Origin: Tenebrio molitor
Taxonomy: Eukaryota > Arthropoda > Insecta > Coleoptera > Tenebrionidae
DNA: 64,000 bases
Direction of reading: 5' to 3'
Assembly: GCF_963966145.1 (NCBI RefSeq)
Contig: NC_091050.1
Location: 6,386,001 to 6,450,000, forward strand
The translations under genes and the position numbers were made by a program. How positions within the stretch are numbered: the first letter of the stretch is position 1; every line of letters begins with the position of its first letter. Of this stretch, positions 63,241-64,000 are shown one piece after another. The notes below the pieces were generated by a model. That model saw nothing but the letters and a program-made list of their open reading frames with translations. It was not told the origin of the DNA and did not search any database.

Positions 63241-64000
63241 TAAAAGAAAAGAAAATTTGAGGCTGGAAAACAAATAGCGATCGCTACTAATTGTTAAATA
63301 ACTTAATTAATCAGCTGATAGCATTTGTTTGTTATTTATTTGTTGGTAAATAATTGATACGTCAACAGCATCTTATACTTATTTTCTGTTTTCCCAATGT
63401 GATCATTGTTTTTTCATTGTTCATTCGCTTTATTTTTTTTTTTGTCTCCGAAAATTCGCGTAGGTGGAAACGTCGTCTTCATAAAATAGGTAGGTATGTA
63501 ATTGTTGGGTCCTGGCGTTGAATTCTAGGTTTTTTGTTAACGATTAACTTATAAATATTAGATTATATACGATAAACATATGCGTAACATGTTTAGTGAT
63601 CATGTTTGTTTTTTATCCTAAATGAAAATTTTCCTTGACATTGGAAGATTATTTCATATTACACATTGCTGGTAAATATGAGCATTGCTCATGCCTGTAA
63701 TTTTATTAATTGGGCACGTACAAAGTACTACATATTTTGAACATATGAAATTTAATTTTCGTGGTAATTACCTATACCTACCATGTAATTAAAGAGTAAT
63801 TTGATATAATTAATTTGTATTTATAGTCCTTCGAGAATCCTAACGTAAAGAGATGTTTATTACGCCTCCTATTTACTAACAAAGTGACAAAAGGACCGCT
63901 TGCTCCAACATAGACTATCTCATCTCAGTCCTGTTTTTAAATGCAAATTCTGTTTACAAAATTTTCAGTTTTTTCAAAACTATCGTTAGTATACCTACTT
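63241..64000. other. Upstream flank of DnaJ-1
   Basis: AT-rich with no gene or structured repeat seen. A GCGATCGC-type word near 63277 resembles one in the DnaJ-1 leader (63145). Confidence 0.5.

Noticed and set aside
1..64000. tRNA, rRNA, CRISPR and telomeric or satellite arrays
   Set aside because: I looked for B-box GTTCGANTC words, TTAGG runs and regular spacer arrays and saw none; short tandem runs (for example near 29955 and 47342) are too small.

Overview
This is AT-rich nuclear DNA of an insect. The gene set, the short introns (about 50-120 bp), the GT-AG splicing and the many small inverted-repeat transposons all fit. A beetle is my best guess, from the general look of the repeats and proteins, but nothing here proves the order. 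I assembled the gene models by hand from splice sites and reading-frame phase. All are protein-coding RNA polymerase II genes. I saw no rRNA, tRNA, CRISPR or prokaryotic material.

Layout, left to right. (1) 1-11.7 kb is non-coding, with a GC-rich block (10.0-10.5 kb), a compound hairpin and a likely 5'UTR exon (to 11538). (2) 11737-23311 (+) is one very large 13-exon gene for a type II transmembrane protein of about 2380 residues: cytoplasmic tail, membrane anchor, SEA, EGF-like, a giant P/E- and T/S-rich stalk, five LDLa, SRCR and a trypsin fold that has lost catalytic His and Ser. (3) 25008-25571 (+) is dynactin p24 (DCTN3). (4) 25.6-31.7 kb is repeat-bearing intergenic DNA. (5) 32019-34078 (+) is a PiT/SLC20 sodium-phosphate transporter in seven exons. 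(6) 35250-38488 (-), convergent with it, is a TGIF-type TALE homeobox gene (achintya/vismay) with two MITEs in its intron. (7) 39021-39209 (+) is a possible small gene divergent from TGIF. (8) 39.2-55.7 kb is a gene desert of about 16 kb with several DNA transposons, one nested in a broken transposase. (9) 55707-58838 (-) is the pseudophosphatase MTMR9, 59923-61237 (-) a DUF89 4'-phosphopantetheine phosphatase, and 61948-62988 (-) the intronless heat-shock cochaperone DnaJ-1 with clear heat shock elements upstream.

The genes do not form one pathway. They are mostly housekeeping genes (dynein cargo adaptor complex, phosphate uptake, phosphoinositide regulation, CoA-precursor damage control, protein folding) plus one developmental regulator and one large cell-surface or extracellular-matrix pseudoprotease. 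The last three genes are in tandem on the minus strand with separate promoters. The most notable items are the pseudoprotease with a MUC1/matriptase-like SEA self-cleavage motif, a candidate alternative first exon of the same gene with exactly matching splice phase, and a 210-bp TA-flanked MITE whose second copy has inserted into a decayed DDE transposase.
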